From Gammaproteobacteria bacterium (lineage in GTDB: Bacteria; Pseudomonadota; Gammaproteobacteria; Pseudomonadales; Azotimanducaceae), in contig JAPPAV010000005.1 of the NCBI GenBank assembly GCA_026705345.1, positions 1 through 64,000 on the forward strand: 64,000 bases of DNA. The letters run 5' to 3'. A program made the translations under genes and the position numbers. Shown one piece after another: positions 34,179-43,656 of the stretch. The notes under the pieces are model-generated. The model saw only the letters and a program-made list of their open reading frames with translations. It did not search any database and had not been told where the DNA came from. Positions within the stretch are counted from its first letter, which is position 1. Each line of letters begins with the position of its first letter.

Positions 34179-35333
34179 ATGGAAGACAACGCGCAGGTTG
34201 CGGCGGACATCCAAGGTTGGGACGCCATCGACGACCATCGGACCGGAACGACGGGGGATCGCCAGACGTCCGATTGGTTGATGGCGCAGGCGCGTGACGC
34301 AGGCCTGGTGGCACAGCGCGAGGATTTCGGCCTGTCACGCTGGATCCCCGAGAGCTGCACGCTACGCCATGGCGACGTCGTCGTCGAGGGTGTCCCGATG
34401 TTCGACGGCGGCACGACGGGAGCGGAAGGCGTTGGCGGGCGGCTGAGCCTGCTGACGAACGGCGAGGTTGCGCCCGGATCCGCCACCATCGGACTTGGGT
34501 CGTTCGGCAATGCCGCCGGTGCCGCCAACCGCGCACTCGCCGAGGCCCGGAACTCGGACTCCCATCAAGCCGTGGTGGCGGTTTCGAACATGGACTCGGT
34601 GGTCACGGGCTTGGCGCTGCAGAACGCCGACCGATTCCAGACCCCCTTCGGGCCACCGGTCCTGCAAGTGGCGACCGAATACGGACCCGGTCTGCACGAG
34701 GCCGCGGTGCGCGGCGAGACGGTGACGGTAACGGCCCATGTGGGCTTCGAGACGGCAACGGGTTCGAACGTCGTGTGCCGGCTGCCGGGACGCGAACCGG
34801 ATCTTGCGCCGTTGGTGGTATTGACGCCGAAGAGCGCCTGGTGGGTCTGCACCGCGGAACGCGGCGGCGGCATCGCCGTGTGGCTTGCGCTGCTCCGGCA
34901 CCTGGCCGCGAACCGGCCGAGGCGCGACGTGCTGTTCGTCGCGACGAGCGGGCACGAACTCGGCCACCTGGGACTCGATCATTTCCTCACCGCGAACGAC
35001 CCCCCGAACGCCCGTGCCTGGATTCATCTCGGGGCCAATTTCGCCGCCGTGGACTCGCGCATCCGCCTGCAGGCATCGGATGCCGATCTGCTGGGCATGG
35101 CACGCAGCGAACTTACCGGCGCCGACGTGCCGGTGGCGACAACGACCCCCCTCGGCGAACGCCCCGGGGGCGAAGCCCGCAACGTCCACGATTTGGGAGC
35201 GCGCTACGTGTCGCTACTCGGAAGCAACGCCTGGTTCCACCATCCGGCGGACCGTTGGCCGGTCACCGTCGACCTGGATCGAACCCGGCGCATCATCGGG
35301 GCGGGTCGCGCAATCGTCGACCGCTTGAACTGA
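34179..35333 (+). CDS. M28-like aminopeptidase homologue with degenerate metal sites
   Basis: A 384-residue protein resembling M28 zinc aminopeptidases: DHRTGTTGDRQTSDWLMAQA, then GSNVVCRLPGREPDLAPLVV, GGGIAVWLALLRHLA and VLFVATSGHELGHLGLDHFL. The expected metal ligands look replaced: the HxD position reads VVLTPKSAWW and the D of the GxDDxxSG loop is missing (ERGGGIAVW). The Glu-bearing SGHELG is kept. It may be non-peptidic or inactive. ATG 34179 follows a clear GGAGG at 34170, so I reject the longer start at 34089. No signal peptide is visible. Confidence 0.7.
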   Translation: MEDNAQVAADIQGWDAIDDHRTGTTGDRQTSDWLMAQARDAGLVAQREDFGLSRWIPESCTLRHGDVVVEGVPMFDGGTTGAEGVGGRLSLLTNGEVAPGSATIGLGSFGNAAGAANRALAEARNSDSHQAVVAVSNMDSVVTGLALQNADRFQTPFGPPVLQVATEYGPGLHEAAVRGETVTVTAHVGFETATGSNVVCRLPGREPDLAPLVVLTPKSAWWVCTAERGGGIAVWLALLRHLAANRPRRDVLFVATSGHELGHLGLDHFLTANDPPNARAWIHLGANFAAVDSRIRLQASDADLLGMARSELTGADVPVATTTPLGERPGGEARNVHDLGARYVSLLGSNAWFHHPADRWPVTVDLDRTRRIIGAGRAIVDRLN

Positions 35334-35397
35334 ACGGGCAGCCGGAATCCGCGACATCCGGTTGTCCGGAGGCGGTCGTTCGATTCCTCAATGGCAG

Positions 35398-35428
35398 GTG
35401 ACCCGCCGCCATGTCGGCGGCGGGTCAC
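35398..35428. terminator. 13-bp perfect hairpin between convergent genes
   Basis: GTGACCCGCCGCC (35398-35410) and GGCGGCGGGTCAC (35416-35428) pair exactly around ATGTC. It lies between the 3' ends of the M28-like gene (plus) and the subtilase gene (minus), so it likely marks the end of both transcripts. No T-run follows in either direction. Confidence 0.65.
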
Positions 35429-35448
35429 GAGCCCGGCAGGCCCCCTCC

Positions 35449-38400
35449 TCAGTCTCCGTGCACGCGTTCGAAGATCAGCAAGTGATTCCTATCCTCGAAG
35501 AAGAAACCGATGTTGGGATCGAAGCCGAAGATGGACACCGAGCCCGCCACGTAGAGGTGGCGGCCGTCGGGACTGGCGGCGAAGGAATGGACGTCGTCGT
35601 TCTCGGGCACCGGGTTCCCGAAGGAATCGGTGCCGAGTCCGCGGGCGTGGTCCGATCCGAACACCGCGCCGTCGCTGTCGACCTGCACGGTGAAGTACTC
35701 GTTGCCGCAGGCGACATCCACCGCCGTGGCGCCGTCCCGTACGTGCCTGTGCGTACAGGTCGCGAAGAAGCTCCTCGTGAACGACTCCTGGCCGCCCAGG
35801 AACACGGGGTTGGCGCGATCGGCGAGATCGAACGCGAGCGTATCGCTACCGCCCCTGCCTGCCGAGACGAACAGGTGGGAGCCGTGAACGGCAAGCCCTG
35901 CCACGTTGGCGAACCCCTCGACCACGGCTTCGCCGTCGATCCCGGTGGGACTTCCTTCCTCGATGATCGTGGAGATGCGGAGCGAACCGGTTTCGGAATC
36001 GCGTTCGATGGCGACCAGCGAATAGTCGCCCCCGTCATTGGCGAGGGCGTAGATGTTCTCGCCGTCCGCCGTCATCACGGCGCTCTCCACGTCCGGGATC
36101 ATGTTGATGCCCGCGGCAGTCAGGGCGTCGTGTCCCTCGTCGAACCGGAACGTCTCGATCAGGTACGGTGCCATCACGTGATGCACCAGGTCCCCGTCGA
36201 CCAGCACGGAGCCGGCCGGACACGGCGCACCCTCGACACTGCCGACATGCTCGATCCCGCCGCCCTCGGCGGCGGTGAACTTTTGCCAGCCGTCGCAGGT
36301 GGCGACGAGCAGAGCCTCGCCGGCCCCGTCCCAGATCATCAGAGTGTCCGGATCCTCGACCGGATGGTCCTCGAGGGTGTCCATCATCGACAGTTCGCCG
36401 GTTGCGGGATCCCGTCCGAAGACGGCGATTCCGGCAGCCGTGCCTAGGTACAGTTCCGTCCCGTCGCCGTTCAAGGCCTGGCCGCCGAGCCCGTCGAGTG
36501 CGATTTCGGAGCCGTCGTCGGCAATCTGTCCTTCCTCGACGGCGTCGACGTAGCGCAGCAGGGCGGGCGCATCCGCCGGGCCCCAGGCGAGTTCGAACTC
36601 CCCCCGTCGGGCGCCGCCGAAACCCTCCGCATCGTAGTAGTAGGTGCCGTAGCGGAGGACGTAACGTTCGCCCGCCTCGACGCGCACCGTGGCCGAGACC
36701 GCTCCGAGGTCCCGGCTGACCCGGAGCAGTTCCATGTTGCCATCGGCACCGACCCGGTAGATCGCGAGCTTCGATCCATTGGGGCCGTCCAATGCGAACC
36801 GGACCCAGGCGCTTTCCGCCGGCTCGAAGCTCCACCACAGCGACGAGTCGCCCAGCGTGCCGGTGACCTCGAAGCTCTCGTTGGTCGCGAACTCGTTGGA
36901 GCCGCTGACGGAGCCGCTCATGCCGGCCAGCGCGGCGGCGTTGGCGAGGTCGTCGTTCTCCGGCGTTGGGCCCCACTCCATCAGCATCAGTGCCGGCGGC
37001 AGGGGCGTCTGTGCCGCGTCCCGGGGGAGTCCGAGGGCGACCCGGTAGGCCGTGTCCGCGCGGGCGTCGAACGCCAGCTGCAGTTCCAGCCCCTCGCCGC
37101 CGTCGTCCACCGCGACGGTCTCGAGCGAGCCCAGTTCGCTGCCGGCGAACACCGCCATCTGCAGGGGCGCGTGGTCGTTGATGAAACCGCCGCCGAGGCG
37201 GTTGGCCAGCCACGTGTAGCGTCCGTCCGCCGCCGGCTGCCAGCTCCACCAGGCCGTGCGGACGCCCGACGCCGCCGGTTCGCCGTGCTCCACGGTCATG
37301 TTGTCGAACACGACGGAGCCGATTGCGAAGTCGCCGAACGACGGCGCGGCGGCAGCGAAGTCGTCGTTGCCGGGCAGCTCCCGCGCACCGGGACCCCAGG
37401 AAAGCTCGAACTCGGCACCGGCCCAATAGGCGTTGCCGGTGGCAACGCCGATGCGGTACTCGACGCCCTCGGTTGCCGGGAAGGCGATTGCCTCCTCCGC
37501 ATCCCCACCCTGCGCCGGAACGCCGGACACCATCCGTGTCGCCGCCAGCGTGTCGCCAACGAATGCGGCGACGACCTGGGACGTGCGGTTGACCGAGAAG
37601 CGGAAGTCGCCGGTCGAGGGCGCCGTCCAGCGGTACCAGACGCTCCCGGTCCAACCGCGGGGATCCGCCGACGAGGTCGGGCTGGAATTGCCCATCAACT
37701 CCGCTGGCTCCGTGGTCGCCCCTTGGTTGGAGCCGCTCATTGTGCCGCTCTCGCCGTCGAGGTCGGCAGCGAGCGCGTAGTCGTCGTTCGCCGGACGGCT
37801 CCCGGGGCCCCATTTGAGAACGAGGTCGGGCAGTTTGGAACGCCGGTCCGCGAGTAGCAATGCGTGCGTGTTGAGCCGGATGCGGTAGGTCTCCCCCGCT
37901 TTCGCGAAGAACGTGCTGCCCCCGCCCAGTTGCGGACGGGCGAGGGGATCCAGGCCAGCCATCGGGCCGTCCTCGAAGACCTCCACGACCACGTTGTCGG
38001 AATGGTCGCCTGGCACGGACTGCGCGACCGCGAACCGGGCTAGGCCGGTCTCGGGCGCCGTCCAGACGTACCAGAGCGACCGCGCGCGTTGCGGATGGCC
38101 GAGTAGGAAGTCGAACGCCGGCTCGCCGGGGTCGGGCGTGGCGGCGGCAACGTCGAAGGTCGTCTCGCCGCCCATGCCGTCGAGTTCAATGGCCATCGCG
38201 AAGTCGTCGTTTGCCGGCCGCGCGACCGGTGCCGGCATCTCCGAGTCGCCGACCACCACCGCCACGGACGCATCGCCGCTCTCCGCGTTCCAGCCGCTTG
38301 CCGTCAGGTGCAGCCTGAAGCTGCCTTCGGGTTGGCCGTCGAAGCGTAGCGACACCGTCTGCTCCTCGTCCGGTCCGACCTCGCCGACCACGACGCTGAC

Positions 38401-40908
38401 GGTATCCCGGGCGAGATTGCGTTGCAGCCCATCCTCCCGGTGCACGGTGCTGTCCCGGTCGACATAGGACAGTTCGTCGCAGGCTGTCGAGCCCACCGCC
38501 GTTCGGCACTCGATGCGCAGGTTCGCGCCGGCCGCCACGTAGGCGTCCGTGGAAACGGTCACCTCGACCTCGAACGGCACGTCCGGGGCGACCTCGACGT
38601 GGTCGCGGTCCGCCGCGACCGCCAGCCGCGGCGACGAGTCGCCGCGGACCACGGTCCAGGCGAGGCCGGCCCGGGGTGCCGGGCCGTAGATCCGGTTCGG
38701 CAGCACCTTCAGGCGGTAGATCCCCGGCTGGGGATTGGGGACGATGATCCACTCGACGTTGTCGACACGGGACCGTGACGAGTAGTCGCCGCAGGCGGCG
38801 ATGTCCTGGCAGGACGCGCCCCGGTCGACCCACAGGTCGAGGTCGTGCAGCACGGAATTCGTGATCGTGTCCGCCGGCGGCTCGTCCCAGGTCATGACGA
38901 TGTCCAGCCGGCTGGCGCCTTCCGGCACCACGATGTCGTGGTAGGCGTGGCTCGACGCGTCGACGTCGAACGCGGTGCTGCCGCCGGTCCAGCCGTCGTC
39001 GTCGTCGCGGCTCAGCACCGCGGTGCGCGCGGACACCTTGCCGAGGCCGTAGACGTTGTTCATGGATCCGGGCCCGTTCGTGTTGTCGTACGGGAACGAG
39101 GCCGCGCCCAGGAAGGCGTCGGGCTTGATCGCGCTCGCCATGAGCCGCGCCCTGAGCGCCGCAGGTTCCTCCTTCAGTTCCGGCACGGCGTCCATGACCA
39201 GCGTGGCCACCCCGACCACGGACGGCGACGACATGCTGGTGCCTGAGATCGTGCGGTACCCTTGGCGGGCGCCGCGGCCGAGTGCCGAGGCGACCGACAC
39301 CCCCGTGCCGACGATCTGCGGCAGCAGCCGGCCGTCGGAGGTCGGCCCCCGGCTGCTGAAGGAGGCGATGTCGCCGATGTTCTGCGCCGCGCCGACCGCC
39401 AGCGAGTTCTTCGCGTTCGCCATGTTCGTGGACACGACATCCCCGCCGTTGCCCGCCGACGTGACGAACAGATACCGGGCCGTCCAGACGGAGGCGTCGA
39501 TCTTGCGCTCGACAGCGGAGCGGCCCTCCCAGATGTCGGAACTGGACCCCACGCTGGAGTTGATGACCAGCGCCTTGCGTGGGACGCCGTCGCCGCCGCA
39601 CGCGGTCGGCTTCGCGAACCAGTCCATGGAGCGGTTGTATGCCAATGCGGATCCACCGCCGAGACTGTGCAACGTCTTGACGAAGCGAATGTCCTGGACC
39701 AGCGGGGCCATGCCGACGCGGTTGGGTTCGTCGGCGCCGTTGCCGAACACGATGCCCGCGACGTGGGATCCGTGTTGTCGTAAGTCGTACCACAGATCCT
39801 GGTCCTCCTCGCGGGCGTCGAACAGGTTCGCGAGGTTGACGCCGCAGATGCTCCGGCGGTTCGATGTGAGATCCGGGTGGTCGGCATTGAACCCCGTGTC
39901 CATGATGCCCACCGGGACCGATGCGCCGCCGGGGCCGACAAAGGTTCCGGCGGCGGCGTCGTAGCTGCGCACGGCGTCGGCGCCCATGGACGGCGACGCG
40001 ATCTCCAGCGTCGGGAAGACCCGGCCGATCGACTCGACGGCCAGCACGAAGTCGGCTTCGGAAATCGGTCCGAGGGCGGTCAGGGGGATCGTGGCGGCGT
40101 AGGTCCGGATCGACGGATCGAACCGGCCGACCTCGGCGCCGAACCGCTTCAGCGCGCCGCGCCATCGGCCGTCGGGGTCGTCCGACATCAGGGTGATCCA
40201 CACCGGCACGTCCTCGTGCACGTTGGCTGCGGCGCGTTCGGCGAGCGTGTCGGTCACCTTCCGTTCGGCCGGAACCGCCCCCAGGCCAGCCACCGACTCC
40301 GCGGCGGTGATCGTGCGCAGGCTCGATGCGTCAGCCGGCAAGCGGGCGCGAATGAGGTCGCCCGCTTGCCCGAGCGCCTCGCCACCGTGCGCCCGGAGCA
40401 GCGCTTCGAGTTCCGGGTAGTCTGCTCCCTCGGCCAGCTTGACCCAGCCGAACGACCAGTCGCGACCGGCGGACGCGGCCTTCTCGGCCAGCGCGTCCTC
40501 GCTGTAGGTCATCCAATCGGGCGGAGCGGCCGGCGGCTGTGAGCGGTCGATGTCGGCCGCCGTCATGGGCCCGCGCGACACCTCGCGGTAGGCGCTGAAA
40601 GAATAGCCCTCGGGGGGCGCGGGTTCGTGGACGACCGGCGCGGGCACGAAGCCGGGCGGGGCGGTCGCCTGCGGGATGGGATCGATGCCTTCGCGCGCGG
40701 TGTCCGCGCCGGGTGCGTCGATGGATGCGCTTTCGGCGGCGATCTGCGACATCGCGGCGTTGATCGCCAGCTGGTTTTGTGTTTCCTCGTCGAGTTCGGC
40801 CCCCGCGCTTTGCGGATCTACAGGCCGTTCGCCAAGGGTCAAGCCCAGGTAGACGACAACGGCGACGGCGGCGATAGCCAAACCGATGGAGGTTAGTTTT
40901 TTGGCCAT
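35449..40908 (-). CDS. Giant subtilisin-like (S8) protease with Ig/PPC-like and propeller-like regions
   Basis: A 1819-residue envelope or secreted protein. An N-terminal hydrophobic segment (residues 7-24, SIGLAIAAVAVVVYLGLT) acts as signal or anchor. The S8 triad is D337 (IMDTGFNADHPDL), H379 (QHGSHVAGI) and S558 (SGTSMSSPSV), with oxyanion Asn in TSAGNGGD. About 900-1470 holds four repeats, each closing with WGP and opening with NDDFA or NDDYA, around SLWYVWTAPETG-like strands, resembling PPC domains. The last 340 residues have short repeats (GENIYALAND, GRHLYVAGSVSIFGFD) as in lactonase-type propellers. ATG 40908 is chosen because the signal segment follows directly. Possible type II secretion substrate. 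Confidence 0.88.
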   Translation of the reverse strand: MAKKLTSIGLAIAAVAVVVYLGLTLGERPVDPQSAGAELDEETQNQLAINAAMSQIAAESASIDAPGADTAREGIDPIPQATAPPGFVPAPVVHEPAPPEGYSFSAYREVSRGPMTAADIDRSQPPAAPPDWMTYSEDALAEKAASAGRDWSFGWVKLAEGADYPELEALLRAHGGEALGQAGDLIRARLPADASSLRTITAAESVAGLGAVPAERKVTDTLAERAAANVHEDVPVWITLMSDDPDGRWRGALKRFGAEVGRFDPSIRTYAATIPLTALGPISEADFVLAVESIGRVFPTLEIASPSMGADAVRSYDAAAGTFVGPGGASVPVGIMDTGFNADHPDLTSNRRSICGVNLANLFDAREEDQDLWYDLRQHGSHVAGIVFGNGADEPNRVGMAPLVQDIRFVKTLHSLGGGSALAYNRSMDWFAKPTACGGDGVPRKALVINSSVGSSSDIWEGRSAVERKIDASVWTARYLFVTSAGNGGDVVSTNMANAKNSLAVGAAQNIGDIASFSSRGPTSDGRLLPQIVGTGVSVASALGRGARQGYRTISGTSMSSPSVVGVATLVMDAVPELKEEPAALRARLMASAIKPDAFLGAASFPYDNTNGPGSMNNVYGLGKVSARTAVLSRDDDDGWTGGSTAFDVDASSHAYHDIVVPEGASRLDIVMTWDEPPADTITNSVLHDLDLWVDRGASCQDIAACGDYSSRSRVDNVEWIIVPNPQPGIYRLKVLPNRIYGPAPRAGLAWTVVRGDSSPRLAVAADRDHVEVAPDVPFEVEVTVSTDAYVAAGANLRIECRTAVGSTACDELSYVDRDSTVHREDGLQRNLARDTVSVVVGEVGPDEEQTVSLRFDGQPEGSFRLHLTASGWNAESGDASVAVVVGDSEMPAPVARPANDDFAMAIELDGMGGETTFDVAAATPDPGEPAFDFLLGHPQRARSLWYVWTAPETGLARFAVAQSVPGDHSDNVVVEVFEDGPMAGLDPLARPQLGGGSTFFAKAGETYRIRLNTHALLLADRRSKLPDLVLKWGPGSRPANDDYALAADLDGESGTMSGSNQGATTEPAELMGNSSPTSSADPRGWTGSVWYRWTAPSTGDFRFSVNRTSQVVAAFVGDTLAATRMVSGVPAQGGDAEEAIAFPATEGVEYRIGVATGNAYWAGAEFELSWGPGARELPGNDDFAAAAPSFGDFAIGSVVFDNMTVEHGEPAASGVRTAWWSWQPAADGRYTWLANRLGGGFINDHAPLQMAVFAGSELGSLETVAVDDGGEGLELQLAFDARADTAYRVALGLPRDAAQTPLPPALMLMEWGPTPENDDLANAAALAGMSGSVSGSNEFATNESFEVTGTLGDSSLWWSFEPAESAWVRFALDGPNGSKLAIYRVGADGNMELLRVSRDLGAVSATVRVEAGERYVLRYGTYYYDAEGFGGARRGEFELAWGPADAPALLRYVDAVEEGQIADDGSEIALDGLGGQALNGDGTELYLGTAAGIAVFGRDPATGELSMMDTLEDHPVEDPDTLMIWDGAGEALLVATCDGWQKFTAAEGGGIEHVGSVEGAPCPAGSVLVDGDLVHHVMAPYLIETFRFDEGHDALTAAGINMIPDVESAVMTADGENIYALANDGGDYSLVAIERDSETGSLRISTIIEEGSPTGIDGEAVVEGFANVAGLAVHGSHLFVSAGRGGSDTLAFDLADRANPVFLGGQESFTRSFFATCTHRHVRDGATAVDVACGNEYFTVQVDSDGAVFGSDHARGLGTDSFGNPVPENDDVHSFAASPDGRHLYVAGSVSIFGFDPNIGFFFEDRNHLLIFERVHGD

Positions 40909-41122
40909 AATTCCACTGCTCCAGAATGAGTTGAACGGGGCGGTGTTCCAGGAGGTCGTCGGAAATGGGGCGTGACGCTTCGCTGCGACGGACGTTCCCG
41001 CAGTGCATTGCACATAGCCACGGCGACCAACCAAGAACTACATGGTCCAAACACCCAATATGGGGGAGATCGTGCATCGGCACCGCAGGTCGGTCAATGC
41101 TGTGCGACCATCCAGTGACGGA

Positions 41123-41545
41123 CTATTGAACGCGAAGCACCATGAAGTCGACGGCGGCCTCGAGTTCCTCGTCCGAACACGCCGGGCAACCGGCACGGGG
41201 CGGCATGCCGGGCGGCATGCCGGCCTTGACGTTTTCGACCAGTTCGGCGCGCGTTTTCTCAAGGCGTGCTGCCCACGCGTCCTTGTCCCCGAGCTTGGGG
41301 GCGTCGGCGATGCCCGCCTGGTGGCACGCGTAGCAATAGCGCTGGTAGATGGCCTTGCCGGGGTGTTCCGCCTCGTCGGGTTTGGAACCGCAGCCTGCGG
41401 TCAGCAATACCAGGATGGCGACGCAGGCGACGCCCTTGCGGCGTCCCGGCACGGGTGAGTCGAAGGCGTGGGAGAACAGGCCGCGGGCGACGACAAGCGT
41501 CGCGCCTGCGAGTCTCCGCCACGGAACCACAGTGCGTGTCATCAT
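41123..41545 (-). CDS. Lipoprotein c-type cytochrome (cytochrome c5-like)
   Basis: A 140-residue monohaem cytochrome. The signal region ends with VACVAILVLLTAGC, a lipobox. The haem site is YCYACH, and the distal Met is likely in KAGMPPGMPPRAGC, with the cytochrome c5-type CPAC pair nearby. The N-region before the hydrophobic core is about 40 residues long and contains LAGATLVVARGLF, the peptide made by a degenerate family B element, so the signal sequence appears lengthened by insertion. Its ATG overlaps the stop of the amidase gene. Probable electron carrier at the inner membrane's periplasmic face. Confidence 0.85.
   Translation of the reverse strand: MMTRTVVPWRRLAGATLVVARGLFSHAFDSPVPGRRKGVACVAILVLLTAGCGSKPDEAEHPGKAIYQRYCYACHQAGIADAPKLGDKDAWAARLEKTRAELVENVKAGMPPGMPPRAGCPACSDEELEAAVDFMVLRVQ
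41485..41511. repeat. Degenerate family B element in the cytochrome signal region
   Basis: GGGCGACGACAAGCGTCGCG resembles the family B palindrome with several substitutions. On the coding strand it reads GATLVVAR, the same peptide encoded by better-kept family B copies at 49406 and 53080 in that sense. Confidence 0.6.
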
Positions 41546-42327
41546 GGCGCAACCTCGAAGGTGTCGGCGTCCCGCCAGGCGGGGAACCGATCCCGGTACT
41601 CCCGCAAGGCGTCGAGATCGAGCAGGGCCGACAGGATCCCCGACTCGTCCTGGGCTTCGGCCAGCACGGCGCCTTCGCAGTCGTACACCGCGCTGCCGCC
41701 GCGGTAGACGACACCGTTGCCGTCCACGCCGACCCGGTTGACGCCGACGGCGTAGCACTGGTTCTCGATCGCGCGGGCGCGAAGCAACGCAGCCCAAGCG
41801 GGCTGGCGCGCGGCGGGCCAATTGGCGACGCACAGCAAGACGTCGTAGTCGTTGCGCGACCGGAGCCAGACGGGGAAACGGAGGTCGTAGCAAACGCAGA
41901 GGCGGATCCGCCAGGGACCCATCTCGACCACGACCGTCTCGGTACCCGGCGCGTAGTGCCTGTGCTCGTCGGCCATGCGGAACAGGTGGCGCTTGTCGTA
42001 GACGGTCTCCCGTCCGTCCGGGGGCATCCACACCTGGCGGTTGAACCGTTGTCCATCCTCGATGACGACGCTGCCGGTGAGGGTGACGCCGCGCTCGGCC
42101 GCCTGTCCGCGAAGCCACGCGACGGTGTCTCCGTCCATGGTCTCGGACATCGTCTCGGAGCACATGGTGAAGCCCGTGCTGAACATCTCCGGCAGGACGA
42201 CTAGATCGACAGGCGCTTCGATGGTCCCGATCAAGGCGTCGAAAAGTTCACGGTTCGCCGCGGGGTCGTGCCAGGCGGGCGCCGCCTGGACGAGCGCGAC
42301 GCGTAGTCTCGTTCCTATAGTCGGCAC
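41542..42327 (-). CDS. yafV: YafV-like omega-amidase of the nitrilase superfamily
   Basis: A 261-residue C-N hydrolase. The triad is Glu in VVLPEMFSTGF, Lys in YDKRHLFRMADEH and Cys in LCVCYDLRFP. The match to E. coli YafV continues through LLRARAIENQ and REYRDRFPAWRDADTF. YafV is a 2-oxoglutaramate/2-oxosuccinamate-type omega-amidase linked to glutamine-transaminase pathways. I take GTG 42327, which puts RLRVALVQAAPAWHD at the N-terminus and overlaps the aminotransferase stop by 13 nt. The pairing with a KAT/MtnE-like aminotransferase supports a transaminase plus amidase unit. Confidence 0.88.
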   Translation of the reverse strand: MPTIGTRLRVALVQAAPAWHDPAANRELFDALIGTIEAPVDLVVLPEMFSTGFTMCSETMSETMDGDTVAWLRGQAAERGVTLTGSVVIEDGQRFNRQVWMPPDGRETVYDKRHLFRMADEHRHYAPGTETVVVEMGPWRIRLCVCYDLRFPVWLRSRNDYDVLLCVANWPAARQPAWAALLRARAIENQCYAVGVNRVGVDGNGVVYRGGSAVYDCEGAVLAEAQDESGILSALLDLDALREYRDRFPAWRDADTFEVAP

Positions 42328-43505
42328 AGGATCTGGGCAGCCTTCTCGAGCGTCGCGTCGTCCTTGGCGAAGCAAAACCGCAGGAGTTCCTGGTTCGGCG
42401 GCTCGTCGTAGAAAATGGAAATCGGAATCGACGCGACTTTCTCTTCGATGGTCCATCTTTTCGCCAATTGCGCGTCGGGTTCGTTGGTGATGGCGCCGTA
42501 GTCGAGAAGCTGGAAGAACGTCCCGGCGGATGGCGTCAGCTTGAATCGCGACTCGGCGAGAAGACTGCAGAACAAATCGCGCTTGGCCTGGTAGAAGGCG
42601 GCGAGGTTCTCGTGGTGTTCCGGGCACTGCGACAAAAAGTCGGCGATGCCGTATTGCAGCGGCGTGGCGGTGGTGAAGGTCACGAACTGGTGGATCCGTC
42701 GAAACTCCGCACTAAGCTCGGCCGGTGCCACGCAATAGGCCACTTTCCATCCGGTTGCGTGGTATGTCTTGCCGAACGACGACACCACGAAGCTGCGGTC
42801 GAACACCTCGGGATAGCGGGCGAGGCTCACATGGGGGCGGCCGTCGAAGATGATGTGTTCGTAGACCTCGTCCGCAACGACGTAGAGATCACCCCTTGCC
42901 AGGACGTTGCGCAGTCCGTCGATATCGCGCTCGTCCCAGACCGCGCCCGTCGGATTGTGCGGTGTATTGGCCATGATCAGTCGCGTCCTGGGCCCGAGGG
43001 CGTCGGCCACGCGATCCCAGTCGATGCGGAAATCCGGGGCGTAGAGGGGGATGTGGCGGCAGGTGCCGCCCGCCAGCGTCACGGCGGGCTCGTAGGAGTC
43101 GTAGCAGGGATCGAAAACGATGGCCTCGTCACCGGGCTGGATCACGGCGGTTACCGCACAGAACAGCGCCTCCGTCGCGCCGGAGGTCACGGTCACCTCG
43201 GTTTCGGGGTCGAGTGTTGCCCCGTAGAGGGCGTTCACCTTGTGGGCGATGGCCTCCCGGAGCGGCTCGACACCCGCCATCGGCGGGTACTGGTTGTAGC
43301 CGTTGTTCAGGTAGTGGCCGACGCGTTCAAGCAGCAAGGGCGGACCATCGAAGTCGGGATAGCCCTGGGAGAGATTGATGGCGCCCTCGTCGGCGGCGAG
43401 CTTGGACATGACGGTGAAGATAGTCGTGCCGACGCCGGGAAGCTTGCTGGTCAGGGACAATTCGCACCCTGCGCTCGATCTCAAGGGCAAGGGATTCTGC
43501 CACAT
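42315..43505 (-). CDS. Methionine/kynurenine-type aminotransferase (PLP-dependent)
   Basis: A 396-residue fold-type I aminotransferase close to YbdL and MtnE-like enzymes. GYPDFDGPPLLLERVGHYL, NQYPPMAGVEPLREAI, TSGATEALFCAV and MANTPHNPTGAVW are family motifs. The PLP Lys lies in SSFGKTYHATGWKVAY. ATG 43505 is preferred because it gives the usual N-terminus (LTSKLPGVGTTIFTVMSKLA). Members use methionine, glutamine or kynurenine with 2-oxo acids; the amidase downstream would remove the omega-amide product. Divergent from gspE. Confidence 0.9.
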   Translation of the reverse strand: MWQNPLPLRSSAGCELSLTSKLPGVGTTIFTVMSKLAADEGAINLSQGYPDFDGPPLLLERVGHYLNNGYNQYPPMAGVEPLREAIAHKVNALYGATLDPETEVTVTSGATEALFCAVTAVIQPGDEAIVFDPCYDSYEPAVTLAGGTCRHIPLYAPDFRIDWDRVADALGPRTRLIMANTPHNPTGAVWDERDIDGLRNVLARGDLYVVADEVYEHIIFDGRPHVSLARYPEVFDRSFVVSSFGKTYHATGWKVAYCVAPAELSAEFRRIHQFVTFTTATPLQYGIADFLSQCPEHHENLAAFYQAKRDLFCSLLAESRFKLTPSAGTFFQLLDYGAITNEPDAQLAKRWTIEEKVASIPISIFYDEPPNQELLRFCFAKDDATLEKAAQILCRL

Positions 43506-43656
43506 CGTGCCGTGAGCATTTGACCATCGCCCTCCCGCGCGGAACTTTCCGCCGCCACCCCCATCCAACCCAAGCAGCAAGGGAGATCAGGCCTTTATCC
43601 CACCCCCTTGCAGCCGATCCTTAAATCCGGACGAGGACACACCCGATTCTTGTCCT

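Noticed and set aside
34098-34830. 15-nt direct repeat (GTATTGACGCCGAAG) at about 34098 and 34816
   Set aside because: Too short and isolated; likely chance in GC-rich coding sequence.
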